NCBI RefSeq assembly: GCF_923868895.1
Contig: NZ_OV350343.1
Span: 3,596,001 to 3,660,000, forward strand
Length of the DNA: 64,000 nt
Source of the DNA: Halomonas sp. TD01
Lineage (GTDB): Bacteria > Pseudomonadota > Gammaproteobacteria > Pseudomonadales > Halomonadaceae
Direction of reading: 5' to 3'
This document shows, piece after piece, positions 21,253 through 29,931 of this stretch (its first letter is position 1; every line of letters begins with the position of its first letter). The notes under the pieces were generated by a model that saw only the letters and a list, made by a program, of their open reading frames with translations, was not told where the DNA came from and made no database searches. The translations under genes were made by a program, and so were the position numbers.

Positions 21253-22083
21253 ATGCCTGTGTCTGACCCTCATACTCTAGCGTCGCTCACCCGACCCTCG
21301 CGAACGCCCACACTAACCAAGTTGTCTGGCCTACTCGAGCCTCATCGCATTATCCTTCTTGTGATATTCATCGTCGGCCTAGTGGCTGCGATTCAATTGA
21401 TGGACTGGAGCTGGCTACCCCGCTACTTGCCCAAGCTCTGGGAAGGCCTGCAGATGACCTTGATCATGCTGGTATCCAGCGTGGTGGTAGGCTTTCTGAT
21501 CGCACTGCCGTTAGGGCTTGCGCAAGTCAAAGGAGCGTGGCCACTGCGATGGTTGGCCACCGGCTTCTGTACCGTCATTCGCGGCACACCACTGCTACTG
21601 CAACTGTGGCTATTCTATTTCGGGTTGGGTGCGCTGTTCGGCCAGTTTCCAGAAATCCGCGAATCCTGGGCATGGGATTATCTGCGCCAAGCCTGGCCCT
21701 ATGGCTTCATTGCCCTCACCGTGTCATTTGCCGCCTATCAGGGTGAAGTGATGCGCGGTGCCTTTGCCGGTGTGCCCCATGGCGAACTGGAAGCCGCCAA
21801 GGCTTTCGGCATGTCGCGGCGTAAGGTATTTAGCCGCGTCTGGTTTCCACGTGCCGTTCACCGGGCTCTACCGACACTAACGGGCGAGATCATCCTGCAA
21901 CTGAAATCCACACCGCTGGTTGCTACCATCACCGTAATGGACCTGTATGCCGTTATCACCCAGGTACGCCAGACCACGTACCTGACCTACGAACCGTTAC
22001 TGTTCCTGGTCGCTGTCTACCTCTGCCTGAGCGGCATCTTGGTCGTTGGGCTGCGCTGGCTGGAAAACCGCGTACCGCATTAA
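21253..22083 (+). CDS. Amino acid ABC transporter permease (HisM-like)
   Basis: 276 residues, with an N-terminal extension of about 35 polar residues before the first membrane helix. EAA loop E-A-A-K-A-F-G-M-S-R-R-K-V near 178-190. The start given here is TTG/ATG-ambiguous: the in-frame ATG falls at the listed position following AAGGAATG. Last gene of the operon, ending at a strong bidirectional terminator. Confidence 0.88.
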   Translation: MPVSDPHTLASLTRPSRTPTLTKLSGLLEPHRIILLVIFIVGLVAAIQLMDWSWLPRYLPKLWEGLQMTLIMLVSSVVVGFLIALPLGLAQVKGAWPLRWLATGFCTVIRGTPLLLQLWLFYFGLGALFGQFPEIRESWAWDYLRQAWPYGFIALTVSFAAYQGEVMRGAFAGVPHGELEAAKAFGMSRRKVFSRVWFPRAVHRALPTLTGEIILQLKSTPLVATITVMDLYAVITQVRQTTYLTYEPLLFLVAVYLCLSGILVVGLRWLENRVPH

Positions 22084-22148
22084 CGGCCGTTGGCCTGTGC
22101 GAACATCACGCGTATCAACGCTAATTCAGGACGTGACACAGCCAAAAA

Positions 22149-22170
22149 GGGGTGGCCCAGTGGCCACCCC
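22149..22170. terminator. Bidirectional terminator
   Basis: Stem GGGGTGGCC / GGCCACCCC with a CAGT loop, A-run on the left and a short T-rich run on the right. It separates the convergent importer operon (plus) and aldolase-like gene (minus). Confidence 0.88.
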
Positions 22171-22216
22171 TCTTTCTAGTGCTGATTCTAGTCCTGATAC
22201 TGACAATCGCGCTGCT

Positions 22217-22984
22217 TTAGCCTTTATAGCCAGGGTCCAGCGCTTCAAGCGTGCGCAGGTGCGCGGCCCACTCGAGTTCAAGGTCGCCATCTTCATGAAT
22301 GGTCTGGTCGTACTGACGCGCCACATGACGCGCCACCTCTTCTGGCACCAGCCGTAAAGGCTGGCCAGTAGATTGCACGGCTACCTGTAGCTCACAGGCG
22401 CGTTCAAGGTAGAACATATTGTTGAACATCTCTGCAGCCGAGGCGCCGGTCGTCAACAAACCATGATTACGCAGCACCAGCGCCGGATTATCACCGAGGC
22501 TAGCCACGATGCGCTCGCGCTCGGCCAGGTTCAGGGCAATACCTTCATACTCATGGTAAGACACACGTTCGTGAAACTGCAGCGCAATCTGGTTAAGCCG
22601 TGTTTCAAGACCTGACTCCAGCGATGAGACCGCCACCCCAGCGCAGGTGTGAGTGTGCATCACCCAGGCCGCATTATGGCTGGCAGCATGAATCGCGGAA
22701 TGGATGGTAAAACCCGCCGGATTCACTTGCTCTGGGCTGTCATCAATTTTATGACCATCAACGTCAATCTTGACCAGCGAAGAAGCCGTAATCTCTTCCC
22801 AACGCCAGCCATAAGGGTTAATCAGAAAATGTCCCTTTTCGCCAGGCACCCGCGCGGTGATATGGGTGTAGATCAGATCCGTCATGCGATAGTGGGCAGC
22901 CAGACGATAACAGGCGGCCAGCGCGATGCGGGTTTCCCGTTCGGCGTCACTCATCGTGGTGCGTTGAGACTGATCGAGACTCAT
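22217..22984 (-). CDS. Class II aldolase/adducin family protein
   Basis: 255 residues. Metal-site histidines are visible in V-M-H-T-H-T near 116-118 and a further histidine in L-R-N-H-G-L-L. These enzymes cleave or decarboxylate small hydroxy acids or sugar phosphates. The start at 22984 has AAGGAG at a good distance; the longer frame (23020) has none. It lies 53 bp downstream of a GhrA-like reductase, probably in one transcript, so both may act on a product of the imported amino acid. Exact reaction unknown. Confidence 0.85.
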   Translation of the reverse strand: MSLDQSQRTTMSDAERETRIALAACYRLAAHYRMTDLIYTHITARVPGEKGHFLINPYGWRWEEITASSLVKIDVDGHKIDDSPEQVNPAGFTIHSAIHAASHNAAWVMHTHTCAGVAVSSLESGLETRLNQIALQFHERVSYHEYEGIALNLAERERIVASLGDNPALVLRNHGLLTTGASAAEMFNNMFYLERACELQVAVQSTGQPLRLVPEEVARHVARQYDQTIHEDGDLELEWAAHLRTLEALDPGYKG

Positions 22985-23037
22985 CAGATGCTCCTTTGCA
23001 GCAAATTGGTTGTCGTGCAACGTGGTTAATGTTCGCC

Positions 23038-23994
23038 TCAGTAGCCCCGCGCCCGATCGACACCCATGGCAAGCGGCTGACCATCGCGAAGGGCACGGGC
23101 AGTGTCAATCACCTGCCCTGCAACCACCTCTGGCAACGAATCACTGGCAATGTGTGGTGTGATGCGCAGGCACTCATGCTGCCAGAAGGGATGATCCGCG
23201 GGCAGCGGCTCTTCACGGAACACATCCAAGCTCGCCCCGCCCAAATAGCCCTGCTCTAGCGCCGGAATGAGATCATCCTCGACCAAGTGCTCTCCCCGAC
23301 CGATCTGCACCAGCCAAGCCCCCTTGGCGAGCTTCGCGAACAGCGCTTTGTTAAGCACATTCTCAGTGGAGGCCGTCAGCGGCAGCACATTGATCAGATA
23401 ATCGGCGCCATCTGCCGCCGCCATGACAGCCCCATCACCTGTCAAATAAGTCACACTCTCAACCGGTGCCTCTGGCTCACTGCGGCAGGCCACGTGCACG
23501 GAAAAGCCGAGCGCGGCCAACGCTTTAACCACGGCGCGGCCCATAGTGCCGTGCCCCAGTACCGCCACCTTCCTTGATGCTGGCGCGCGCATCGCCAACG
23601 GCGCCCAATGCGCCTTGGCTGCATTTTGTTCCAGGGTGGTGAACTCGCGCTCGCGATGAAGTACCTCATGCGCTGCAAAGCCCGCCATCAAGTCAGCCTG
23701 ATGAGGGTCCCGCACCCGAGCGATATGTACTTCATCGCTCAGGCCAGGATGCGCCAGCAGAGCATCAACACCAGCCCCGATAGACATCGCCAGTTCAAGA
23801 TTAGGATAGCTCTCGAAAGCCTGATCGTTGGGCAACCAGCAGATCGCAAAACGCACATCTTCGGGGTTATCAATCTCGTTAGGATGGCGCAGTACGACAT
23901 CGCTCGCTTCATCGCGCAAGGCGTTGCCATAAATAGCATCAAGGTCGAGCGAATCACTTAGATAGACGCCTAGAATCGAGTTCGCGTTGGTCAT
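23038..23994 (-). CDS. D-2-hydroxyacid dehydrogenase, GhrA-like
   Basis: 318 residues, glyoxylate/hydroxypyruvate reductase A type. Rossmann motif G-H-G-T-M-G near 147-152; catalytic Arg in Q-I-G-R-G, Glu in R-E-E-P-L-P and His in T-P-H-I-A-S are all present. Reduces 2-oxoacids with NAD(P)H in the family. Upstream of the aldolase-like gene. The promoter region holds GTATAACAA at 24059, also found ahead of the importer operon. Confidence 0.85.
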   Translation of the reverse strand: MTNANSILGVYLSDSLDLDAIYGNALRDEASDVVLRHPNEIDNPEDVRFAICWLPNDQAFESYPNLELAMSIGAGVDALLAHPGLSDEVHIARVRDPHQADLMAGFAAHEVLHREREFTTLEQNAAKAHWAPLAMRAPASRKVAVLGHGTMGRAVVKALAALGFSVHVACRSEPEAPVESVTYLTGDGAVMAAADGADYLINVLPLTASTENVLNKALFAKLAKGAWLVQIGRGEHLVEDDLIPALEQGYLGGASLDVFREEPLPADHPFWQHECLRITPHIASDSLPEVVAGQVIDTARALRDGQPLAMGVDRARGY

Positions 23995-24140
23995 GCAGCT
24001 TCCTTCGTTTCACATTCGAGATTAACAGTGACTGCAAAACAGCCTCTTGTTACTCAAATGTATAACAAATCGCATTGCGATGCCATGGGATGGCCCATCA
24101 TCAACCAACCATAACTCTCTATCCAGCGCATAACACCCAC

Positions 24141-24192
24141 GTAGCACGTGTGACGAGGAACGAGCCTTCGAGGCACCCGCGAGCAGTGACTG
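24141..24192 (+). repeat. Edge repeat copy 1
   Basis: About 50 bp, related to copies at 24788, 40089 and 40233 (the latter two inverted). Shared core: GAGGAACGAGC...GAGGCACCCGCG. Lies past the end of the GNAT gene. Probably a REP/BIME-like intergenic repeat; a transposon-end origin is less likely because no coding part is attached. Confidence 0.7.
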
Positions 24193-24222
24193 AGCAACCA
24201 CTCACCGGTACTTTCGAAATTA

Positions 24223-24675
24223 TTATGTTAATCGAAACTCTAAAACTTCATCGCCGTTCTCTAATACCGCACCTGTAGGCAACCACCCCAACCGACGGTA
24301 AAACCCATGGGCGCGAACGCTCGCGTTGCTATCGGCGGCTAACCAAATCGAATTTGCACCGTTGCGCTGGAGTTGATCGACCACGTTACTGAGTAACTTT
24401 TTACCAACCCCCTGACCTTCGAAATCAGGCAACACCGCGAGCACCAATATTTCTCCCGTCGCCATATCACCTGTGCAAAACCCAACGATGCTCTCTTGGC
24501 TTACACACACCCAGCCATAAAGCCCCCCCGCATCAAGTCCCTCAACAACTGCTGCATGGGTGATCCCCATTTGCGCCAATTGCTGTTTGGAAATCGGGTT
24601 CTCTCGGGTTTTACCACGAACCTCAAAAAGTGCGCTCACATCGTCAATTTGTGTTTTTCTATAATGCAGTGCCAT
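24223..24675 (-). CDS. GNAT family N-acetyltransferase
   Basis: 150 residues. Acetyl-CoA binding motif A in V-L-A-V-L-P-D-F-E-G-Q-G-V-G-K-K-L-L, followed by the G-F-Y-R-R-L-G-W segment typical of GNAT motif B. Acceptor unknown; such genes are frequent in integron cassettes. Start at 24675 chosen for AAGGAG upstream; 24702 is an alternative. Bracketed by repeat copies 1 and 2. Confidence 0.85.
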   Translation of the reverse strand: MALHYRKTQIDDVSALFEVRGKTRENPISKQQLAQMGITHAAVVEGLDAGGLYGWVCVSQESIVGFCTGDMATGEILVLAVLPDFEGQGVGKKLLSNVVDQLQRNGANSIWLAADSNASVRAHGFYRRLGWLPTGAVLENGDEVLEFRLT

Positions 24676-24787
24676 CAGCAAACACTCCTTGTTGCTCAAC
24701 AACTTTCAAACTCGAACATGCCCATACGTGCGCGACAAAAACGCCTCCAATGTTGAAAGCATGCTTTGAATACCATCAAGGCGATAA

Positions 24788-24847
24788 GTAGCGCGTGGTA
24801 ACGAGTGGCGAGGAACGAACCTTCGAGGCACCCGCGAGCAGTGCCTA
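24788..24847 (+). repeat. Edge repeat copy 2
   Basis: About 60 bp, the longest copy of the family (begins GTAGCGCGTGGTAACGAG and ends in GAGGCACCCGCGAGCAGTG). Sits between the GNAT start and the beta-lactamase stop. Confidence 0.72.
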
Positions 24848-24852
24848 GGCAA

Positions 24853-25749
24853 TTACAAAGAGCTACTCGTCTCAATAGACTCTATGATCACACTTCCCAA
24901 TTCAGCTATTGCGCTATTTCGTTCTTCAAATGATGCATCAGTTTCGGTGATATAAAATGCCACGATGGTAGGCTCGCGCTCTGGCGGCCATATAACGGCG
25001 GTAATAGATCTTGAACCAAAACCACCGGCTCCCGTCCGATCTCCAATCACCCACTCATCAGGCATATGTGACCTAAACAAGCCATCAGCCACTTCATTAT
25101 TAACCAACCATTCACGCAGTTGGTTTTTCGACTGAGGTGATAGCGCGTTTCCCACTACTAGCTTCTCAAGGTTACTAACCATGGCATTGGGTGTTGAAGT
25201 ATCACGTTCATCATGTGGGGTAGCCTCGTTTAACTCTGTCTCCCAACGATCCAAGCGCGTGACACTATCACCCAGCTCTCTAACAAACTCCGTCACGGCT
25301 TGCGGTCCACCAATCGCCTGTAAAATTAGGTTAGCCGCCGTATTATCGCTAGTTGTCATCGTCGCTTCGCAGAGCTCAAAAAGCGATATCTCCCGATTAT
25401 CCGCATACGCTTCAGTAACGGGTGAATAAGTGACAATGTCAGAAGCAGATACCTTCACTCGTCTTTCGAGTTGCTCATTTCCTTCATCCACACGCTGCAG
25501 CAGCGATGCACATGCTAAGGTTTTAAAGGTGCTGGACATGGCGAACAGCTGGTCTGCGTTGTATTCCCAACGCTGCCCAGTTTCCAAGTTATAGGCTGCA
25601 AAACCAACACGCGCGTCCAACTGTCTCTCGATACGATCAACCTCTGTAAGCAAATTATCATCCTGAGCCATCAACACAGAAGGAACCGCTATTAAGAAAA
25701 TCGACATAACCCAGCGCGAAACTCGTTGTTTGCAATCCACCTTCATCAT
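24853..25749 (-). CDS. Class A beta-lactamase, RTG carbenicillinase-like
   Basis: Periplasmic serine beta-lactamase of 298 residues with a signal peptide (1-28, V-L-M-A-Q). Catalytic motifs: S73-T-F-K76, S134-D-N136, E170 in R-W-E-T-E-L-N of the omega loop, and R238-T-G240 in place of the usual K-T-G. The R-T-G motif and the following A-G-G-F-G-S-R-S-I-T-A-V segment match the CARB/PSE/AER-type carbenicillinases. C80 and C127 can form the class A disulfide. Lies in the cassette-like region, though no clear attC was found next to it. Substrate profile is inference from the family. Confidence 0.93.
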   Translation of the reverse strand: MMKVDCKQRVSRWVMSIFLIAVPSVLMAQDDNLLTEVDRIERQLDARVGFAAYNLETGQRWEYNADQLFAMSSTFKTLACASLLQRVDEGNEQLERRVKVSASDIVTYSPVTEAYADNREISLFELCEATMTTSDNTAANLILQAIGGPQAVTEFVRELGDSVTRLDRWETELNEATPHDERDTSTPNAMVSNLEKLVVGNALSPQSKNQLREWLVNNEVADGLFRSHMPDEWVIGDRTGAGGFGSRSITAVIWPPEREPTIVAFYITETDASFEERNSAIAELGSVIIESIETSSSL

Positions 25750-25811
25750 CCTTTTAAAATCATAAAATTTATAACGAGGGGTAAATCGATCACCTCGTCT
25801 GTCTATATGGC

Positions 25812-26351
25812 CTATGGAGCGCTCTCCAAGGCCTCTAGGATAAAACCCGCTTTGGCAGCCGTATATGCTTCCCTGTCTGACTTAAATTCTGCCGCCCACA
25901 ACCGCTTATTCTTCTCATACCGTTGGGCTAGTTGGGTATTGGCAAGCAGTATGTTCCGAAATGCCAAGCGCTGATCCCATTCGTGACTACCGTAGACCAT
26001 GAGGTGTAGGTGATGTGTTCTGCGCCCCTCAGTCCACCGCATAAGCCAACGCCGCTCAACTAACGAAGCGTTGAACGCCATCGATGTTGCATAGCCTGCA
26101 CGGCACAACGGCTCCATTAATTTGTCAGCACGTGATATCGAATCCACGCCAGCCAATATATCGATAACCGGCTTGGCAGAAAGCCCCGGTACGGCAGTAC
26201 TCCCAACGTGTTCGATGGCCAAAAAATCACCTGAAAACAAATCAAAGAGACGCTCTCGCTCCTCCTCGAACATTCGTTGCCAGCTGGCATCATATGGGAA
26301 GATTACCACCTCCTCATTAATCGCTCTTTCTAGGGATTCCGCTTCATCCAT
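25812..26351 (-). CDS. GrpB family protein (nucleotidyltransferase-like)
   Basis: About 179 residues, GrpB/UPF0157 family, a nucleotidyltransferase-like fold with the E-H-V-G-S-T-A-V-P-G-L and K-P-V-I-D-I motifs near 49-68 and an H-H-L-H-L segment further on. Cellular role not established. The start at 26351 has AGGGAT upstream; an ATG at 26384 in frame is possible. Frequent cassette and accessory gene. Confidence 0.82.
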   Translation of the reverse strand: MDEAESLERAINEEVVIFPYDASWQRMFEEERERLFDLFSGDFLAIEHVGSTAVPGLSAKPVIDILAGVDSISRADKLMEPLCRAGYATSMAFNASLVERRWLMRWTEGRRTHHLHLMVYGSHEWDQRLAFRNILLANTQLAQRYEKNKRLWAAEFKSDREAYTAAKAGFILEALESAP

Positions 26352-26502
26352 CGTCACTATCCCTTGCACCATCAATCTGATCAAAAATCACCATTGCCAT
26401 ATACTCCCGTCTGGTCACTGTGGCGCCGAACCAGCCCTACCAAGGCTCCTGCATTGGCACTTAGTGCCTTAAATACGGAAGAGCAAGTGTTTTTTGTTCA
26501 GG

Positions 26503-26892
26503 CTATCCAAAGCCGAGCTGTGAAATTTGCAGCAGCTCAACGTCATAGAGCTTTCTCTTGGCTGGCACAGCCACATTGTTAAAAGTCGGGGTGTTGTTGG
26601 TAATAGGGCGAACGTTTGACAAGCACCAAGCCAAATAACCTGGCTCCCAGCCATTTGAGCAAGCCGCTTTGACTTCAGAAGGCTGCCATTCATGTATCTC
26701 TTCAACATCCACAATTGCAACAGCCCAGCCATCAGGGTCAACGGGGTTATCAGCAGATAAGAAGTGAGAATTTTCTACAATCAAAAGATCACGGATAGGT
26801 AAAGATTCCGGGCGCCACGAGCGAACCTCCAGCGTCTTTTTCCCTGAAGCTATATTGGAGCCATGTGGGCTTACTATTGAAAGTGCAAGCAT
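26503..26892 (-). CDS. ASCH domain protein
   Basis: 129 residues with the ASCH core (PUA-like fold): N-terminal G-K-K-T-L-E-V-R-S-W and the V-A-I-V-D-V strand. ASCH proteins bind RNA or nucleosides; some are amidohydrolases on modified cytidines. Flanked by GrpB and MAPEG genes on the same strand; ASCH genes are common in integron arrays. Confidence 0.78.
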   Translation of the reverse strand: MLALSIVSPHGSNIASGKKTLEVRSWRPESLPIRDLLIVENSHFLSADNPVDPDGWAVAIVDVEEIHEWQPSEVKAACSNGWEPGYLAWCLSNVRPITNNTPTFNNVAVPAKRKLYDVELLQISQLGFG

Positions 26893-26979
26893 AGACCACC
26901 CTTCTTTAGAAAAAATTAAAAACTCGAATTGAAATCAACAATAAAAATAAAAAACGCTGCAGTTTAAAACTCAATCTTA

Positions 26980-27519
26980 TTAAACACTTTCGAATGCAGC
27001 TAATAAAACCGCAACACAGCTATACCCCACTCCTATCACGGCAGGCAGTGTAGACATCGCAAACCCTGGGGCTCTCCATAATACATTACGCCTGTAACCT
27101 ACCCAAAATATGACGCGACCAGCAACAAAAACTCCAGAATAGATGGGCAGCAAGCTCAAGAATTGATAAGGCATTAAAGCAGATAGCGCCAATATATTAA
27201 TAGCGAATATCATAAGCTGCTCATGAGTATTAGAGAGGACTCTTAGATCAACCTTCATCCCTTCTGTATTTGCTTCACACTTAGTTGGATCCGCTGACAG
27301 GTTTCCGAAACGCTGGGAGCCAACTCTAACAATCATCAAAAAAAATAGTGTCACGGGAAAAACAAGGCACATTATTCCGAGCTTTAGCCGCTCAACTAAG
27401 CTAACCTCTTCAGCAACTTGAGGCAAAAAACTATAGAAAGAAATAAACACCACTATAGTCCCCAAAAACCCTAGCAGCATACCCATTTTAACTGTTCTAT
27501 CATCGCTTCTTTGAGTCAT
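26980..27519 (-). CDS. MAPEG family membrane protein
   Basis: 179 residues with four hydrophobic segments (about 12-32, 44-66, 103-125 and 150-175) and the MAPEG hallmark N-T-H-E-Q near residues 97-101. The family covers membrane-bound glutathione-dependent enzymes; activity here cannot be assigned. The region is AT-richer than the chromosomal flanks. Confidence 0.8.
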   Translation of the reverse strand: MTQRSDDRTVKMGMLLGFLGTIVVFISFYSFLPQVAEEVSLVERLKLGIMCLVFPVTLFFLMIVRVGSQRFGNLSADPTKCEANTEGMKVDLRVLSNTHEQLMIFAINILALSALMPYQFLSLLPIYSGVFVAGRVIFWVGYRRNVLWRAPGFAMSTLPAVIGVGYSCVAVLLAAFESV

Positions 27520-27625
27520 ATTCTAATTCCCTTTAGTCCATAATGAAGCTCTAGATACATGTTTTCAAAGTGCGGCTAACGCTGATAAAACGGTACCAAA
27601 AGCATCCAGATCGGCAATATGGAGA

Positions 27626-28126
27626 TTATGTGAACGCTCGTGCTACAACCTCGACATTGAATCCCTCTGATTCTTCGGGAGGCTCAAAGTAGCCCGTCAC
27701 CACTCTGAAAACCTCCTCGGTGTCGAACGTCGCGCGCTCAGGCTGCTCCTTTTGCCGCTGTTTCAGCTGTTTTAGACAAATCTCGTCATCTGCCACCACA
27801 TAGTACAGTTCGTGAGGTATCTCTCGTTGCGAGTAGATATCCTTGAACCAAGCCCTTTGCTTCCTGGTGTTGCCGGGGAAGTCTAGAACCACAGTGGTAC
27901 CGGCCATGAGTATTTGCTCAACATGTGCTCTGAGCAATGGCTTAAGGCGTGACGAGTAACTGATGTAGTCGTTGAAATCATTGATGTCGGCAGGGAAAAG
28001 AGCAGCTAACCAGTCATCCTCTGAAAGAAGCACCGCGCCGCGCTCACGAGCAATGCTGGCAGACAACGTGCTTTTCCCAGCGCCCATCTTTCCACAGAAG
28101 AATATCAACGTTCCGTAAGAGTTCAT
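27626..28126 (-). CDS. Small P-loop kinase (AAA_33 / zeta-toxin-like fold)
   Basis: 166 residues. Walker A G-K-M-G-A-G-K-S-T at 12-20, a D-D-W segment near 37-39, and an Arg-rich lid (K-Q-R-Q-K-E-Q-P-E-R) near 140. Likely phosphorylates a small molecule. No partner antitoxin-like gene is adjacent, so a toxin role is not supported. Possible half core site GGCTAAC at 27572. Confidence 0.8.
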   Translation of the reverse strand: MNSYGTLIFFCGKMGAGKSTLSASIARERGAVLLSEDDWLAALFPADINDFNDYISYSSRLKPLLRAHVEQILMAGTTVVLDFPGNTRKQRAWFKDIYSQREIPHELYYVVADDEICLKQLKQRQKEQPERATFDTEEVFRVVTGYFEPPEESEGFNVEVVARAFT

Positions 28127-28296
28127 TGATTGCTCCTTATGAACAATGCACGCGCGGCTTTAAATACTACTCCGCAGCCTCTTTCAGATTCTCTAATGGA
28201 ACCTACCCTGATTTTTTGCTGGTAGATTTTTCGCACCATAGCCAGCCATTCAACATCCAAATCGTGAGCATTGCAGTGGCCACATGCTTCACCTTG

Positions 28297-28638
28297 CTAT
28301 GACCCACTAACCCACTTTGAATAACTGGCACGCTCAATATCCACGACCTCGGCGGTTAACGAGCAACGTGGAATCTCAAGTGTTTGCAATTGCGCTAATA
28401 CCGATCTTGAAAGCATTTGCTTTTGGGCAGGGGTTCTACCTGACAGAATTTTTAACACCACATGAACAAAATATGACGTTGCCTGCCCCGTCAGATAGCA
28501 TTGATAAGCGATTGACCTTACTTTTATGTCACTGCCATCAGCCTCAAATAGCGCCGACTTCATGGCACCTGAAAATACCAATGGCAAGATCAACTCGCCG
28601 TCCAATGAAGCTGAATGTTCAACAATGCAATGTGGCAC
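28297..28638 (-). CDS. CHMI-type isomerase (tautomerase superfamily)
   Basis: 113 residues beginning M-P-H-C-I-V-E-H-S. Pro2 is the catalytic base of the tautomerase superfamily, and the whole length fits 5-carboxymethyl-2-hydroxymuconate isomerase. No homoprotocatechuate genes are nearby, so its real substrate is unclear. The preceding attC (28653-28735) ends just before its start, so it is probably the next cassette. Confidence 0.75.
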   Translation of the reverse strand: MPHCIVEHSASLDGELILPLVFSGAMKSALFEADGSDIKVRSIAYQCYLTGQATSYFVHVVLKILSGRTPAQKQMLSRSVLAQLQTLEIPRCSLTAEVVDIERASYSKWVSGS

Positions 28639-28652
28639 GAACTACTCCAAAA

Positions 28653-28735
28653 ATATAACGCTGTTAATACGCGCGGCCTTGTAGTGAAGGTGAAGCCCCA
28701 ACGGAAAAAGCCACCTCTGATTGCGTTTATTAATC
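28653..28735. other. attC site of a small cassette
   Basis: Degenerate core sites ATATAAC (28653-28659) and ATTAATC (28729-28735). The interior aligns along its length with attC1 at 35030-35113; both share TTGTAGTGAAGG and a downstream TGATTG. Core GATTAAC at 28819-28825 (minus GTTAATC) lies at the other end of this cassette and is complementary to ATTAATC in six of seven positions. Confidence 0.75.
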
Positions 28736-28824
28736 TTGAGCCGAAAATGCCAAATGATTTCGTCCAGCCTAACTTCGCTCTCAGCGGCCAGAAAGCCGCG
28801 TAGCGGTTCGCCATGACCGATTAA
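28659..28824 (-). other. Small integron cassette, about 166 bp
   Basis: Bounded by core sites at 28819-28825 and 28653-28659. The only ORF starts ATG at 28814 and reads through the attC (28814 to 28590, 74 codons, M-A-N-R-Y-A-A-F-W-P), overlapping the CHMI start. Such read-through ORFs occur in many small cassettes. Coding status is doubtful. Confidence 0.55.
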
Positions 28825-28826
28825 CC

Positions 28827-29186
28827 TTAAGAGACGCCACCCGCTCCAGAGCCTGTACCGGTCGAAAGCAACTCTCTCACGGCCTCTTGCAGATGTGTTG
28901 GTAATACAAAATTCACGCTATCACCATTCGGTGCACGATAGGCTCCCGCCTCCAAAGTATAGAGATCCACGGTACTGACAGTCTGGTCTCCAAGCCGCCA
29001 TCTGCCCACTATCTGCGTCAACGCCCAGTTCGCCAACTCTGTCGGCGTGTTAGGTCCAGATGGAGGATCGACGCACTCTCGCCTGACAACTCCATCAATT
29101 ACACCACAAACAGCCATCTGATGTGGCTCGCAGGTTATTTGTCCGCCTGGAGGGTTATCGCAGTCACAAATATTTTTGACAGGCAT
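28827..29186 (-). CDS. Orphan Cys/Pro-rich small protein
   Basis: 119 residues, not recognised. The N-terminus has a cysteine-rich stretch (C-D-C-D-N-P-P-G-G, then two more Cys) and the C-terminus is Gly/Ser-rich. No signal peptide or membrane helix. Start at 29186 chosen for AAGGAG upstream rather than 29258. Lies 10 bp after the membrane protein gene at 29197 and is probably co-transcribed with it. Confidence 0.65.
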   Translation of the reverse strand: MPVKNICDCDNPPGGQITCEPHQMAVCGVIDGVVRRECVDPPSGPNTPTELANWALTQIVGRWRLGDQTVSTVDLYTLEAGAYRAPNGDSVNFVLPTHLQEAVRELLSTGTGSGAGGVS

Positions 29187-29196
29187 ACTTTGCTCC

Positions 29197-29739
29197 TTAC
29201 GAATCGCGAAGATGGTAAACACCTCCATCCAACTCAACCCGATAGTCAGGAAGTGCATTCGATGAGTAACGCAGCTGTTCTAAGGCTTTTCCGGCGTCCG
29301 AGGCATTTATTTCGATGGCGTGAAGTTTCGTGGATCGGTGTTCTGGTTTGATGCCCCTCAGGTTGAGTTCTCTTCGAGTCGCTTTTCCTATTGCGAGAGC
29401 AGCTTGCTCAAAGGTCCAACCTTCAGGAATGCTTAGCCTTAAGTTGTCTTCGAGCTGTTCTCTGTGGCGCTTCGGATAGGTAAACCAAACAGCGAAAAAT
29501 ATAGCAAAGCCTGCTGTGCCTGACACGCCAAGTTTTGCTCCACTAAGATACTCTTTTTGAAGTGAGAACAAAGCCTCTCCAGCCAGAAAGCCACCCGCAA
29601 ATCCACCGCAAAGCGCCGTCAAAAAACGCAACGTATTGTACTGGGCTGGAGAAGACGTATCTTTCACGAAAAACGTGATTATAAGGAATACAACGAGAGA
29701 GACAGTAAAGCCGAACCCAATCCATAGCTGCAAAGACAT
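29197..29739 (-). CDS. Orphan protein with two membrane helices
   Basis: 180 residues, not recognised. Hydrophobic helix at about 5-25, a second hydrophobic stretch at about 38-55 and a third near 70-88, then a soluble C-terminal half (about 95-180) of mixed alpha/beta character. First gene of a pair with 28827-29186. A possible partner role of the Cys-rich protein is inference from spacing only. Confidence 0.65.
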   Translation of the reverse strand: MSLQLWIGFGFTVSLVVFLIITFFVKDTSSPAQYNTLRFLTALCGGFAGGFLAGEALFSLQKEYLSGAKLGVSGTAGFAIFFAVWFTYPKRHREQLEDNLRLSIPEGWTFEQAALAIGKATRRELNLRGIKPEHRSTKLHAIEINASDAGKALEQLRYSSNALPDYRVELDGGVYHLRDS

Positions 29740-29931
29740 ACTCTGTACCTCTTGGTATATAACTGTCTCAGAGTGCCTATCTCACAATCCCAACCCGGCG
29801 CTACGCTCTGGGAAAAGCCAGAGCACCGCAAAGATTGACTCCCAAAAGCGTATTGATACTTATTGAGCCTTCCCCCTAATTCAACCAATTTGGATAAGCT
29901 AAAAAGACGACCAAACCTAACAGAATAAGAC

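Noticed and set aside
24227..24233. GTTAATC as an attC core at the end of the GNAT gene
   Set aside because: No partner core was found upstream of the gene and no stem is visible.
27572..27625. attC site next to the P-loop kinase gene
   Set aside because: GGCTAAC is present but no matching GTTRRRY core or stem follows; at best a decayed half site.
29049..29055. GTTAGGT as a cassette core matching ACCTAAC at 29915
   Set aside because: It falls inside the coding sequence of the Cys-rich orphan and the flanks do not fold into an attC-like stem; one 7-mer match in about 1 kb can be chance.
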